Part shown: piece by piece, positions 1-8,327 of the stretch
Layout: every line of letters begins with the position of its first letter
Numbering within the stretch: the first letter of the stretch is position 1
Source of the DNA: an uncultured Prevotellaceae bacterium
GTDB lineage: Bacteria > Bacteroidota > Bacteroidia > Bacteroidales > Bacteroidaceae
Assembly (NCBI GenBank): GCA_902775475.1
Contig: CACYME010000002.1
Span: forward strand, 1 to 64,000
Direction: 5' to 3'
DNA length: 64,000 bases
The notes under the pieces: generated by a model
Told to the model about the DNA's origin: nothing
The model's input: the letters and a program-made list of their open reading frames with translations, nothing else
Database searches by the model: none
Translations under genes and position numbers: made by a program

Positions 1-190
1 CCCCTGTTCTCAGCAGGGAAGGCAGCGGGCGCTGCCATTGTTTTTCCCGCCCGCTGCCAATATCGTCCCCGTCCGCTGCCAACGGAAAAGGCGTGGTCTT
101 TTTCCCTCTCCGGTGTGCCCTGGTCCCAATTTGTCGCCACCTTTTTCCTCGCATCCCTGCGGCTGTGGGGAAGCGAGAGGTCTTTCGAGC
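1..190. repeat. GC-rich dispersed repeat, copy 1
   Basis: Nearly the same sequence recurs at 23497-23712. It starts with CCCCTGTTCTCAGCAGGGAA and ends with GAGAGGTCTTTCGAGC in both places, with single-base differences and one internal length change. It contains short palindromes such as GGCAGCG/CGCTGCC with a 2-nt loop. The copy starts at the first base of the window, so its left end may lie outside. It has no convincing coding potential. Confidence 0.85.
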
Positions 191-398
191 TTTATCGGCA
201 GGTACGACTACGCACAAATAGGTCAACTGCTATATCATTAGCTAAATTAAAGTCAACACAAAACGCTCAACAATTGTCTAACCGTAACCTCTCCGCAAAA
301 ATCCGACGTGGGCGGACAAAAAACCGCAGTCAGGAGAAAATCATCCTGAATTAACGGATTATCAGGAACTGCCCCCGTCGGGGAAAGGCGTCAGTAGG
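191..398. other. gene-free stretch after repeat copy 1
   Basis: No gene is seen here. It holds an AT-rich tract, a GTGGGCGGAC-type motif near 308-317 that also occurs near 26280, and a small GC hairpin (CCCCG/CGGGG, about 371-381) just beyond the stop of the minus-strand acyl-CoA ligase, which may end its transcript. Confidence 0.5.
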
Positions 399-2096
399 CT
401 ATTTCTGGCTGTCCTTGTTTCTGATTTCCACGCGGCGAATCTTTCCGCTGATGGTCTTCGGCAGCTCGTCGACGAACTCCACGATGCGGGGGTACTTGTA
501 GGGTGCCGTCACCTTCTTGACATGCTGCTGCAATTCCTTCACGAGGTCGTCGCCAGCCTTGTCCTTCCACTCCTTGCCCAGCACCACGGTGGCCTTCACC
601 ACCATGCCGCGTATGTCGTCGGGCACGCCGGTGATGGCACACTCCACCACGGCGGGATGGGTCATCAGCGCGCTCTCCACCTCGAAGGGGCCGATGCGAT
701 AGCCCGAGGACTTGATGACATCGTCGATGCGTCCCTCGAACCAGTAGTAGCCGTCCTCGTCGCGCCAGGCCATATCGCCCGTGTGGTAGAGTCCGTCGTG
801 CCAGGCCTCGCGGGTCTTCTCGTCGTCGCGGTAGTAGCCCTTGAAGAGGCCGATGGGTTTCTTGTCGCCCACGCGCACCACGATTTCGCCCTTCTCGCCG
901 TCCTCGCAGGGGGTGCCGTCGGGCTTGATGAGGCCGATGTCGTACTGGGCGTTGGGCATGCCCATCGAGCCGGGCTTCGGCGTCATCCAGGGGAAGGTGC
1001 CCAGCGTCATGGTGGTCTCGGTCTGTCCGAAGCCCTCCATCATGCGGATGCCCGTCTTTTCAAGGAACTTGTCGTAGACGGCAGGGTTCAGTGCCTCGCC
1101 GGCGGTGCAGCAGTACTCCAGGCTGCTGAGGTCGTATTTCGACAAGTCCTCGCGTATCATGAAGCGATAGATGGTCGGCGGTGCGCAGAAGCTGGTCACC
1201 CTGTACTTCTCCATCTGTCGCAGCAGCGTGTCGGCGTTGAACTTCTCGTGGTCGAAGACGAAGACCGTAGCCCCGGCGAACCATTGTCCGTAGAACTTTC
1301 CCCACACAGCTTTTCCCCAGCCCGTGTCGGCCACGGTGAGGTGGAGGCTTCCCGGGTGCAGGTTGTGCCAGAAGACGCCTGTGGTGAGGTGTCCCATGGC
1401 GTAGAGATAGTCGTGGGCCACCATCTTCGGCTCGCCGCTTGTGCCGCTGGTGAAGTACATCAGCATCGTGTCGTCATTGGTGTTGACGAATGCCGGACGC
1501 TGAAACTTAGGTGCCAGCCTCCACTCTGCCTGCCAGTCGTGGCAAAGTGAGGGGTGAAGAGTGAAGAGTGAAGAATCAGCTGTCGCCATAGGCTTATGGT
1601 CGCCCACTACGACGACGCTTTTCAGCGTGGGACTCTCGTCGACGGACAGGCCTATCTGCTCGCAGACGTAGGCATCGTCCACGCAGACGATGGCCTTCAC
1701 GCTGGCCCGCGTATTCCTATAGATAATGTCCTTCTTCGTCAGCATGTGGGTGGCGGGGATGACAACAGCGCCAATCTTGCACAGCGCCAGCATCACTATC
1801 CACCACTCGTAGCGGCGCTTCAGGATGAGCATCACGGGGTCGTTCTTGCCGATGCCCAGCGACTGCAGATAGCTGGCCGCCTGGTCGCTCTGCTCCTTCA
1901 GCTGTCCGAAGGTGGCACGAATCTCCTCGCCCTGGTCGTTGGTCCAGAGCAGGGCCAGCTTGTCGGGTGCCTCCTCGGCCCACTGGTCCATCACGTCGTA
2001 GGCGAAGTTGAAGTTCTCGGGGATGATGAACTCCAGGTTCTTGTTGTAGTCCTCCACTGAGGTGAAGCTTGTCTGCTTCAGAAATCTTTCTACCAT
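399..2096 (-). CDS. AMP-forming acyl-CoA ligase (acetyl-CoA synthetase-like)
   Basis: Member of the ANL adenylating superfamily, which activates a carboxylic acid with ATP and then transfers it to coenzyme A. The 565 aa carry the family motifs in order: phosphate loop TSGTSGEPK (216-224), GFGQTETT (355-362), YHTGD (437-441), and the C-terminal catalytic lysine in TISGKIRR (K552). Length and motif order fit a cytoplasmic medium-chain or acetyl-CoA synthetase, but the substrate cannot be read from sequence. It starts 10 nt after the stop of the XRE-cupin gene, so the two form one operon and the regulator probably controls this enzyme. Residues about 167-187 come from a tandem GTGAAGA-type tract and look like an in-frame insertion. 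Confident on family, not on substrate. Confidence 0.88.
   Translation of the reverse strand: MVERFLKQTSFTSVEDYNKNLEFIIPENFNFAYDVMDQWAEEAPDKLALLWTNDQGEEIRATFGQLKEQSDQAASYLQSLGIGKNDPVMLILKRRYEWWIVMLALCKIGAVVIPATHMLTKKDIIYRNTRASVKAIVCVDDAYVCEQIGLSVDESPTLKSVVVVGDHKPMATADSSLFTLHPSLCHDWQAEWRLAPKFQRPAFVNTNDDTMLMYFTSGTSGEPKMVAHDYLYAMGHLTTGVFWHNLHPGSLHLTVADTGWGKAVWGKFYGQWFAGATVFVFDHEKFNADTLLRQMEKYRVTSFCAPPTIYRFMIREDLSKYDLSSLEYCCTAGEALNPAVYDKFLEKTGIRMMEGFGQTETTMTLGTFPWMTPKPGSMGMPNAQYDIGLIKPDGTPCEDGEKGEIVVRVGDKKPIGLFKGYYRDDEKTREAWHDGLYHTGDMAWRDEDGYYWFEGRIDDVIKSSGYRIGPFEVESALMTHPAVVECAITGVPDDIRGMVVKATVVLGKEWKDKAGDDLVKELQQHVKKVTAPYKYPRIVEFVDELPKTISGKIRRVEIRNKDSQK
1543..1592. repeat. tandem GTGAAGA-type tract inside acyl-CoA ligase gene
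   Basis: A run of GTGAAGA-like units lies in the coding sequence and encodes a Ser/Thr/Leu-rich stretch between the A2-like region and the phosphate loop. It resembles the microsatellite arms of intergenic hairpins elsewhere in the window (for example 30585-30690). The insertion is inferred, not shown by comparison. Confidence 0.45.
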
Positions 2097-2106
2097 AGTC
2101 TTTGTG

Positions 2107-2664
2107 TTATTCTACTGTAAATGCCAGGAATTTCACGGCCTTGTTGCCCACGGCGAGCATGCCGTGGGGCTTGGTGGAGTCGAAGTAGATGGAGTCGCCC
2201 TCCTCGAGCACAATGGTCTTGCCGGCGATGTAGAGTTCCATCTTGCCCTCGAGCACGAGGTTGAACTCCTGTCCGGGGTGGGAGTTCTTGTAGACCACGT
2301 GGGCCTCGGGCTTCGGCTCGACGGTGACGATGAACACGTCGGCCTTGTGGCCCACGAAGCCGCTCACCAGCGACTGATACTTGTAGGCCTTCGTGCGCTC
2401 GATGCTGACGCCCTGGCCGTTGCGCACGACGAAGTAGGACTTCATGTGCGGCGTCTCGGCGAATATCAGCTCCTCGGTGGAGATACCATACTTCTTCGCA
2501 ATCTTCATCAGATTCGAGATGGTGATGTCGGCCTCACCCTGTTCTATCTTCTCATACTTCTCCACGCTGACGCCGATGGTCTCGGCCACCTCGTCGGCGG
2601 GAATGTCGAGCACGTCGCGCAGTCCGCGCAGACGCTCGCCAATCTGTCTTAACTGGTCGTCCAT
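2107..2664 (-). CDS. XRE-family transcriptional regulator with cupin domain
   Basis: A 185-aa DNA-binding protein. Residues about 5-60 form an XRE-type helix-turn-helix (ADEVAETIGVSVEKYEKIEQ lies in the recognition region). Residues about 110-183 form a small cupin barrel of the kind that binds an effector (EFNLVLEGKMELY, then the GDSIYFDSTKPHG turn). Such regulators usually sit beside the genes they control, and here the acyl-CoA ligase follows 10 nt downstream. A -7 box lies at 2689-2697, leaving a leader of about 19 nt. The ligand is unknown; an acyl-CoA or free acid would be a reasonable guess from the neighbour. Confidence 0.88.
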   Translation of the reverse strand: MDDQLRQIGERLRGLRDVLDIPADEVAETIGVSVEKYEKIEQGEADITISNLMKIAKKYGISTEELIFAETPHMKSYFVVRNGQGVSIERTKAYKYQSLVSGFVGHKADVFIVTVEPKPEAHVVYKNSHPGQEFNLVLEGKMELYIAGKTIVLEEGDSIYFDSTKPHGMLAVGNKAVKFLAFTVE

Positions 2665-2688
2665 AGATGATTTATTTAGTTTTTGCGC

Positions 2689-2697
2689 GCAAAATTA
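2689..2697 (-). promoter_or_regulatory. -7 box, XRE-cupin/acyl-CoA ligase operon
   Basis: TAATTTTGC on the minus strand, matching the Bacteroidetes -7 consensus TAnnTTTG, about 25 nt before the start codon at 2664. Confidence 0.7.
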
Positions 2698-2820
2698 CGA
2701 AGAAATCCCCATACTCGCAAACAAAATGGCAACAAAAACGAGGGGAAACCAGCACTTCGACCAGTTTCCCCTCGTTTTTGCTTTCTTATCGTTCTATTCC
2801 AGACGGACCGCAGGCAGCGA

Positions 2821-5019
2821 TTATCTGATGACCTTCTTCCCGCCAACGATGCTGATGCCCTTGCGCTGCTGGTTCACGCGCTGGCCCTGCAGGTTGTAGG
2901 CAGGCTTCTGGCCGTCGTCGGCCGACATCTCGTTGATGCCGCTGGGCACGGGCTTCTCCTTCACGATGAGCTTGCCCGGCTGGAAGGTTATCTCGTAGCT
3001 CTCGGCCTCGGCGCTCTTCACGAAGACGGTGTAGACGCCCGGCTTGGAGAACGACGTGGCCGAAGTGGCGAAAACGGGCTCCTGGAGCCACACGGGCTCG
3101 ACGTCCTTGTTCACCAGTCCTTCGTACTGCAGCTTGAACTCCGGGTTGGGGTCGCCCACGAAGCGCTCGGCATCCTTCACGGTAGCCTTGGCTGCCACCT
3201 TCTGCACGATGAGGTAGCCGTCGGTGAAGTCGTAGGCCTCGGCATTTTCCATGGAGCCGGCACTGATGTGCACGACATAGCGGCCAGCCGGCGAATTGGG
3301 TCGGGCATCGGTGCTGAAGGCGGGCATTCCCTCCACGGGGAGCACGTTGTTGCCATTGACGGTGTAGGTGAAGACGGGGTTGCGCTCGCCATACTTGCGG
3401 ATGGCGTTACGCACTTTCAGCGTGGTGCCCACCTGGATGATGTTGTTCTCGCCGAACTGGTTCCACTGCGCTGCCTGCACGAACTTGGTCTTCATGCTGC
3501 TACGCACGTAGAGCTTTGCCACGCCGAAGGGCAGTCCATCGAAGACGCCCATGCCGAGCAGCGTGGGCACGGTCTTGGTGGTGACACGCAGCTCGCCCAG
3601 GCCGCTACAGCCCTTGAAGGCCTCGGCACCGATGGCGCTGATGGTCTCCGGCAGGCGCACGAGGCGCAGCGAGGTGCAGTCGCGGAAGAGGCCCTCGGGC
3701 AGTGTGTTCTCCTCCAGTGTGGCCTTGGTCAGGTCGAGTAAGCGCAGGCGGCCCTCAGTGGCCTCGCCGTCGGCATTCCACCCAGCCAGGAACCGCAGGT
3801 ACATCATGTCGTCCTTGTTCAGCGGACCTTCCACGGTGAGCGTGCCAATGACACCCTCAGCCTCCGTCTCCTCAAGCTTCTGCTGCAGCTGTCCGGCAGC
3901 GCTGACAGTCACCTTCTCGGTGCGCAGCAGCGAGTGGGTGCCGCTCTTCACGCCTATAATCATGTCCTGAGCGTAGTTCCAGTGATAGTAGGAAGGATTG
4001 AGCTGGCTCACGTGGTAGAAGCCATCGTCGTCGCCTGCCCATCCCCAGTTGACAGACACCTGTCCTTCGGCATTGTAGCCGTCGAAGAGGAAGGCATGAC
4101 CACCATACATGTAGTCGCCGCCGCCATAGTAGAGGGGGCCGTTCTCCGACAGCTCGCGGTAGATGATGTCCATCCAGTCGGGCTCGCTGTAGTAGTCGCG
4201 TTCCAGGCACTGTGCTTCGTCGAAGCCGAAATAGGTGCGCAGGCCCTCGGCAGCATCCTGCGAATAGGCTCCGCTACCCTCGTCGGGACCGCCATACTCC
4301 ATGTTGGCAGCCACGCCGCAGTCGCGCATCAGCAGTGCCACGGCATCGGCCTCCTCCTGCGTGTAGTTGCCGGGGATATAGATGTCGAGCATGTTGGCCC
4401 AGTCGTAGTAGTCTTCCTCGAAATTGGCCGAAACGGCCTGGCCGCGATAGTAGATGGTGCGCTGGCCGTAGCCGTGCTCTGGCGACTGGTGATAGTTCAG
4501 AATCTGTGCCATCGACGTGGCCACACAGCCGGTGAGGCAATGGGTATTGCCGCTGAAGATGGGGCACATGCCGTCGTAAGGCTCCATCTGATACCACTTC
4601 GTGGTGACCATCGGGGCCACTTCTTCAGGATACTTTGTGGGGTCGGGCTTGGTAACCTGCAGCGGTGCCTGGCTCTGCACCACATGCTTGGCAGCCTCGG
4701 CAGTGGCCGTCAGCCACCACTCGAAATTAGGGTTCTTGCCCTGGGAATAGCGGGCAGTAGAGACGCCTAATACGGCGGGCATCAGGTCATCGGCAGCAAT
4801 GACGGCAAAGCCACCTTCTTCCGTGCCGATAATCTCTACTTGTTCAATACTGCGCAGCACCTTCACAGGCATTGCGCTGGGAGCCATGTGGCGCTGGCTG
4901 CGCTGATGGTTGATGGCCTGGCGGGCAGCCTGCTCCATCTGCGCCTTCGTGCGCGGAGCGGCCACAGCGGCTGAGGCTAAAAGCATCAGCAAAGCCAGTA
5001 AAGCGAAAGATTTTCTCAT
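2821..5019 (-). CDS. secreted C10 (streptopain-type) cysteine protease
   Basis: A 732-aa secreted peptidase. It has a signal peptide (1-20, ending VAAP), a propeptide, and the C10 catalytic core with the nucleophile in TGCVATSMAQ (C165) and the histidine in GGHAFLFDGY (H308), followed by NWGW. After the core come a short BspA-like leucine-rich segment (LFRDCTSL, AFKGCSGL, about 450-490) and two MBG-like beta domains (about 540-690). The end, YNLQGQRV then GGKKVIR, has the form of a T9SS sorting tail, so the protein may be exported by the machinery encoded at 39-46 kb. It is longer than streptopain because of the added C-terminal domains. It is monocistronic, with a -7 box at 5060-5068. The C10 assignment is firm; the secretion route is inferred. 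Confidence 0.92.
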   Translation of the reverse strand: MRKSFALLALLMLLASAAVAAPRTKAQMEQAARQAINHQRSQRHMAPSAMPVKVLRSIEQVEIIGTEEGGFAVIAADDLMPAVLGVSTARYSQGKNPNFEWWLTATAEAAKHVVQSQAPLQVTKPDPTKYPEEVAPMVTTKWYQMEPYDGMCPIFSGNTHCLTGCVATSMAQILNYHQSPEHGYGQRTIYYRGQAVSANFEEDYYDWANMLDIYIPGNYTQEEADAVALLMRDCGVAANMEYGGPDEGSGAYSQDAAEGLRTYFGFDEAQCLERDYYSEPDWMDIIYRELSENGPLYYGGGDYMYGGHAFLFDGYNAEGQVSVNWGWAGDDDGFYHVSQLNPSYYHWNYAQDMIIGVKSGTHSLLRTEKVTVSAAGQLQQKLEETEAEGVIGTLTVEGPLNKDDMMYLRFLAGWNADGEATEGRLRLLDLTKATLEENTLPEGLFRDCTSLRLVRLPETISAIGAEAFKGCSGLGELRVTTKTVPTLLGMGVFDGLPFGVAKLYVRSSMKTKFVQAAQWNQFGENNIIQVGTTLKVRNAIRKYGERNPVFTYTVNGNNVLPVEGMPAFSTDARPNSPAGRYVVHISAGSMENAEAYDFTDGYLIVQKVAAKATVKDAERFVGDPNPEFKLQYEGLVNKDVEPVWLQEPVFATSATSFSKPGVYTVFVKSAEAESYEITFQPGKLIVKEKPVPSGINEMSADDGQKPAYNLQGQRVNQQRKGISIVGGKKVIR

Positions 5020-5059
5020 GCTTTGATAAATGATTTTTGGATAAAATTACAATTCGCGT

Positions 5060-5068
5060 GCAAAATTA
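5060..5068 (-). promoter_or_regulatory. -7 box, C10 protease gene
   Basis: TAATTTTGC on the minus strand, about 41 nt before the start codon at 5019. Confidence 0.7.
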
Positions 5069-5112
5069 CTCATTTTTTCCCAAAAAAGAACAAAAGATTA
5101 AAACTTTTTCTA

Positions 5113-5121
5113 TACCTTTGC
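5113..5121 (+). promoter_or_regulatory. -7 box, threonine dehydrogenase gene
   Basis: TACCTTTGC, 29 nt before the ATG at 5150. It is divergent from the C10 protease promoter. Confidence 0.75.
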
Positions 5122-5149
5122 ACTCTAAATCTTAAATCCTTACATCAAC

Positions 5150-6103
5150 ATGAAGAATATTCTTGTGATTGGCTCTACTGGACAAATCGGTTCGGAACTA
5201 ACTATGGAACTCAGACAGCGCTACGGCGGCGACCACGTGGTGGCTGGCTACATCAAGGGTGCTGAGCCCAAAGGGGCACTGGCCGAAAGCGGCCCCAAGG
5301 CATTGGCCGACGTGACCGACGGCGAGGCCATTGCCGCCGTGGTGAAGCAATATCACATCGACACCATTTACAATCTGGCAGCCCTGCTCTCGGTGGTAGC
5401 CGAGAGCAAGCCCCGCCTGGCCTGGCAGATTGGCATCGACGGGCTGTGGAACATCCTCGAGGTGGCCCGCCAGGAGCACTGCGCCGTGTTCACGCCCAGC
5501 TCGATAGGCTCCTTCGGGCTGGAGACGCCCCACGACATGACGCCCCAGGACACCATCCAGCGGCCGCGCACCATCTACGGCGTGTCGAAGGTGACGACGG
5601 AGCTCATCAGCGACTGGTATCACTACAAGTACGGCGTGGACACGCGCTCGGTGCGCTTCCCAGGCATCATCAGCTACGTCACGCCGCCAGGAGGCGGCAC
5701 CACCGACTACGCCGTCGACATCTACTACTACGCCGTACGCGGCGAGCGCTTCACCTGCCCCATCAAGGCCGGCACGCGCATGGACATGATGTACATGCCC
5801 GACGCCCTGCACGCCGCCATACAGCTGATGGAGGCCGACCCCACCCGACTGGTTCACCACAACGGCTTTAACGTGGCCGCCATGAGCTTCGACCCCGACA
5901 TGATCTACCACGCCATCAAGAAGCTGCGCCCGGAGTTCGAGATGGTCTACAACGTGGACCCGCTGAAGCAGTCGATTGCCGAATCCTGGCCCGACATGAT
6001 GGACGACTCGTGTGCACGCCGCGAATGGGACTGGCAGCACCGCTACGGCCTGAAGGAGATGACTGCCGACATGCTCGACAAGCTGAGCCAGCGTCTGCTC
6101 TGA
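5150..6103 (+). CDS. tdh: L-threonine 3-dehydrogenase, SDR (epimerase-like) type
   Basis: NAD-dependent oxidation of L-threonine to 2-amino-3-ketobutyrate in the cytoplasm. The 317 aa form an extended short-chain dehydrogenase with the nucleotide-binding motif GSTGQIG (8-14) and the catalytic pair in YGVSK (Y143, K147). PSSIGSFG and RFPGIIS are typical of the epimerase-like threonine dehydrogenases rather than the zinc-dependent E. coli type. The partner enzyme that cleaves the unstable product, 2-amino-3-ketobutyrate CoA ligase, is encoded in the same window at 12018-13205, which supports the assignment. It has its own promoter (5113-5121) and a strong terminator at 6149-6189. A general UDP-sugar epimerase is less likely. 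Confidence 0.88.
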   Translation: MKNILVIGSTGQIGSELTMELRQRYGGDHVVAGYIKGAEPKGALAESGPKALADVTDGEAIAAVVKQYHIDTIYNLAALLSVVAESKPRLAWQIGIDGLWNILEVARQEHCAVFTPSSIGSFGLETPHDMTPQDTIQRPRTIYGVSKVTTELISDWYHYKYGVDTRSVRFPGIISYVTPPGGGTTDYAVDIYYYAVRGERFTCPIKAGTRMDMMYMPDALHAAIQLMEADPTRLVHHNGFNVAAMSFDPDMIYHAIKKLRPEFEMVYNVDPLKQSIAESWPDMMDDSCARREWDWQHRYGLKEMTADMLDKLSQRLL

Positions 6104-6148
6104 GCGCCTCTTTCCAGTACTTTCAAAGCAAAAGCGCCACCATTATTA

Positions 6149-6189
6149 CGCCATCGCATGCAAATTGTTCATGCGATGGCGCTTTTTTA
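6149..6189 (+). terminator. intrinsic terminator after tdh
   Basis: Perfect 12-bp stem (CGCCATCGCATG with its complement, 9-nt loop) followed directly by CTTTTTTAT. The GCGATGGC arms resemble the short palindromes seen elsewhere in the window. Confidence 0.9.
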
Positions 6190-6253
6190 TCACAAAGTGT
6201 CACCATCTGGCACTTTTTCTTTTGATTTGTAAGGCGGTTCGCTTTTTTTTGTG

Positions 6254-6262
6254 TATCTTTGC
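6254..6262 (+). promoter_or_regulatory. -7 box, proB operon
   Basis: TATCTTTGC, 21 nt before the ATG at 6283. It shows that the upstream in-frame TTG at 6259 cannot be the start, since it lies inside the promoter. Confidence 0.8.
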
Positions 6263-6282
6263 ACCCTCAACTTTCTGACAAT

Positions 6283-7053
6283 ATGGAGAAACGAATAGTC
6301 ATCAAGGTTGGCTCGAACGTGCTGACGCGGAAGGACGGCAAACTCGACGTCACCCGCATGTCGGCCATCGTCGACCAGATTGCGTGGCTGCGGCGACAGG
6401 GCTACGAGGTCATCCTCGTGTCGAGCGGTGCCGTGGCCTGCGGTCGGCGCGAGCTCACCGTGGAACACTCGCTCGACTCGGTGGAGCAGCGCCAACTCTT
6501 CAGTGCCGTGGGCCAGGTGAAGCTCGTGGGACTCTACTACGACCTGTTCCGCGAGTATGGCATCCACGTGGGCCAGGTGCTCACAATGAAAGAAAACTTC
6601 GAGCCCGGCGAGCAGTACCGCAACCAGCAGGCCTGCATGCAGGTGATGCTCGAGAACGAGGTGCTGCCCATCGTCAACGAGAACGATACCGTGAGCGTCA
6701 CCGAGCTGATGTTCACCGATAACGACGAGCTTTCGGGCCTCATCGCCCAGATGATGGATGCCGAGACGCTGGTGCTGCTGAGCAACATCGACGGCATCTA
6801 CGACGGCCACCCCGACAATCCTGCATCGCGCATCATCCCACGGGTGGAGCCAGGCTGCGACCTCTCGCAGTATATCAAGGAAGAGAAGAGTGCCTTTGGC
6901 CGCGGCGGCATGCACTCGAAGTACACCACGGCGCAGAAGGTGCAGCAGGCCGGCATCCGCGTCATCATCGCCAACGGCGAGCGCGACAACATCCTCGGCG
7001 ACCTGCTGCAACGCCTCGACAGCACTCCTCACACCGAGTTCCTGCCAGCCTGA
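6283..7053 (+). CDS. proB: glutamate 5-kinase
   Basis: Phosphorylates L-glutamate to gamma-glutamyl phosphate, the first step of proline synthesis. Start chosen at ATG 6283 because the -7 box lies at 6254-6262; the product is 256 aa. It has the amino-acid kinase fold: IKVGSNVLT at the N-terminus, LVSSGAVACG, IVNENDTVS, and the nucleotide-site region FGRGGMHSK. It lacks the C-terminal PUA domain of the 367-aa E. coli enzyme, as is common outside Proteobacteria. It lies upstream of proA with one unrelated secreted-protein gene between them, and all three run in the same direction with short gaps, so they are probably one operon. Confidence 0.95.
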   Translation: MEKRIVIKVGSNVLTRKDGKLDVTRMSAIVDQIAWLRRQGYEVILVSSGAVACGRRELTVEHSLDSVEQRQLFSAVGQVKLVGLYYDLFREYGIHVGQVLTMKENFEPGEQYRNQQACMQVMLENEVLPIVNENDTVSVTELMFTDNDELSGLIAQMMDAETLVLLSNIDGIYDGHPDNPASRIIPRVEPGCDLSQYIKEEKSAFGRGGMHSKYTTAQKVQQAGIRVIIANGERDNILGDLLQRLDSTPHTEFLPA

Positions 7054-7070
7054 ACGAAAAGAGATTTCCC

Positions 7071-8285
7071 ATGAACAACAGACTGACAAGCTTACTGCTG
7101 ATATGGATGTGGATGGCAACGGCAGCCAGCGCACAGACGACCACCGTAGAGGCCGTCGTCGTCGACGCGCTGACCAGCCAGCCCCTGCCCTACACCAGCA
7201 TCTTCGTCAGCCGCACCAACTCTACCATCACCAACGCCGAGGGACAGTTCAGCATCAGCTGCCAGCTCTCCGACGTGCTGCGCATCAGTTATGTGGGCTA
7301 CAAAACCATCAGACTGACGGCTGAACAGACGGACGGACTGGTGAAACTGATGCCAATGACCACGTCGCTGGGCGAGGTGACCGTCAGGCCCTACAACGCC
7401 TACCTGAAAGAAGCCATCAAAGAGACCGAACGGCAGCTGAAAAAGAACAAGAAGCAGAAGGCGAACTTCTTCTACCGCCAGACAGCCTATGCCGACTCCG
7501 TCTGCTATGAGTTCATGGAGGCCTTCCTCAGCGGGCGGTCAGCGGTGTGGCTGCGCGAACTTGCCCTCAACAAAGGACGCTTCGCAGGCATACAGCCCGA
7601 CAGCACCCACTACTATTCCTTCTACGCCAACTTCTTCTCCACCTCGCAGCTTCAGCTCATGGCGATGCCTGGCCATTCCGTCAGTGCCAACGACCGCTAT
7701 CCGCTGACGAAATACTACGACAGCTACTACGACCTGAGCTTCAGCATGATGGGCAGCGGCGACGACCGTCTGCTGGCTGTGCACTTCAGGCCCAAGCCCA
7801 CCGACAAGCCCATTCTCGATGCCATTCTCTACTTCGATGCCACCACCTTCCGCCTGCGCAAGATGGAAGGCGACTTGCTGAACATGGTTATCCTGCACCG
7901 CGAACAACGGGGCGACCGCAACATGGAGAAGCTGAGGGAGGCCTTTAACCAAACGTCTTACGACGACGTTATCGACACCGAATATCACTTCGTGGTGACA
8001 ATGACCGAAGAACGCAACTTCCTGGAAGTGGAGTCGGTGGTCATCGACGAAGAACACCAACTGCACGGAAAGACCATCCACACCCATTCGCTGCTCTTCA
8101 ACATCGGCGACAGGGAGATAGGCCGTGGCAAACAGCTTGGCAGTCAGGCTAACCTGCACGATGTCATTGAGGCACAAGGCTACGACCCGACGTTCTGGGA
8201 GGAAAACGAAATCGTGCTCCGAACACCCGTGGAGCAGCAGGTGCTGGAGCTGTTCGAGGGCAAGAAGCTCTTCGGCATTTTCTAA
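7071..8285 (+). CDS. secreted protein with carboxypeptidase-D regulatory-like domain
   Basis: A 404-aa exported protein of unknown function lying between proB and proA. A signal peptide (about 1-22, ending ASAQ) is followed by a CarboxypepD_reg-like beta domain (about 24-100: VVVDALTSQPLPYTSIFV, NAEGQFSIS, ISYVGYKTIRL), the same kind of domain found at the N-terminus of SusC-type transporters. The rest (about 105-404) is a conserved-looking region with no motif I recognise. There is no TonB plug or barrel, so it is not a transporter. The position inside a proline operon says little about its role. It begins 17 nt after proB. Confidence 0.8.
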   Translation: MNNRLTSLLLIWMWMATAASAQTTTVEAVVVDALTSQPLPYTSIFVSRTNSTITNAEGQFSISCQLSDVLRISYVGYKTIRLTAEQTDGLVKLMPMTTSLGEVTVRPYNAYLKEAIKETERQLKKNKKQKANFFYRQTAYADSVCYEFMEAFLSGRSAVWLRELALNKGRFAGIQPDSTHYYSFYANFFSTSQLQLMAMPGHSVSANDRYPLTKYYDSYYDLSFSMMGSGDDRLLAVHFRPKPTDKPILDAILYFDATTFRLRKMEGDLLNMVILHREQRGDRNMEKLREAFNQTSYDDVIDTEYHFVVTMTEERNFLEVESVVIDEEHQLHGKTIHTHSLLFNIGDREIGRGKQLGSQANLHDVIEAQGYDPTFWEENEIVLRTPVEQQVLELFEGKKLFGIF

Positions 8286-8327
8286 GAGTAATCATTCACA
8301 AAAACAACATAAACAGAGAAAGAAAAG

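Noticed and set aside
522..1550. Long plus-strand open frame opposite the acyl-CoA ligase gene
   Set aside because: Shadow frame due to high GC; the minus-strand gene has all family motifs.
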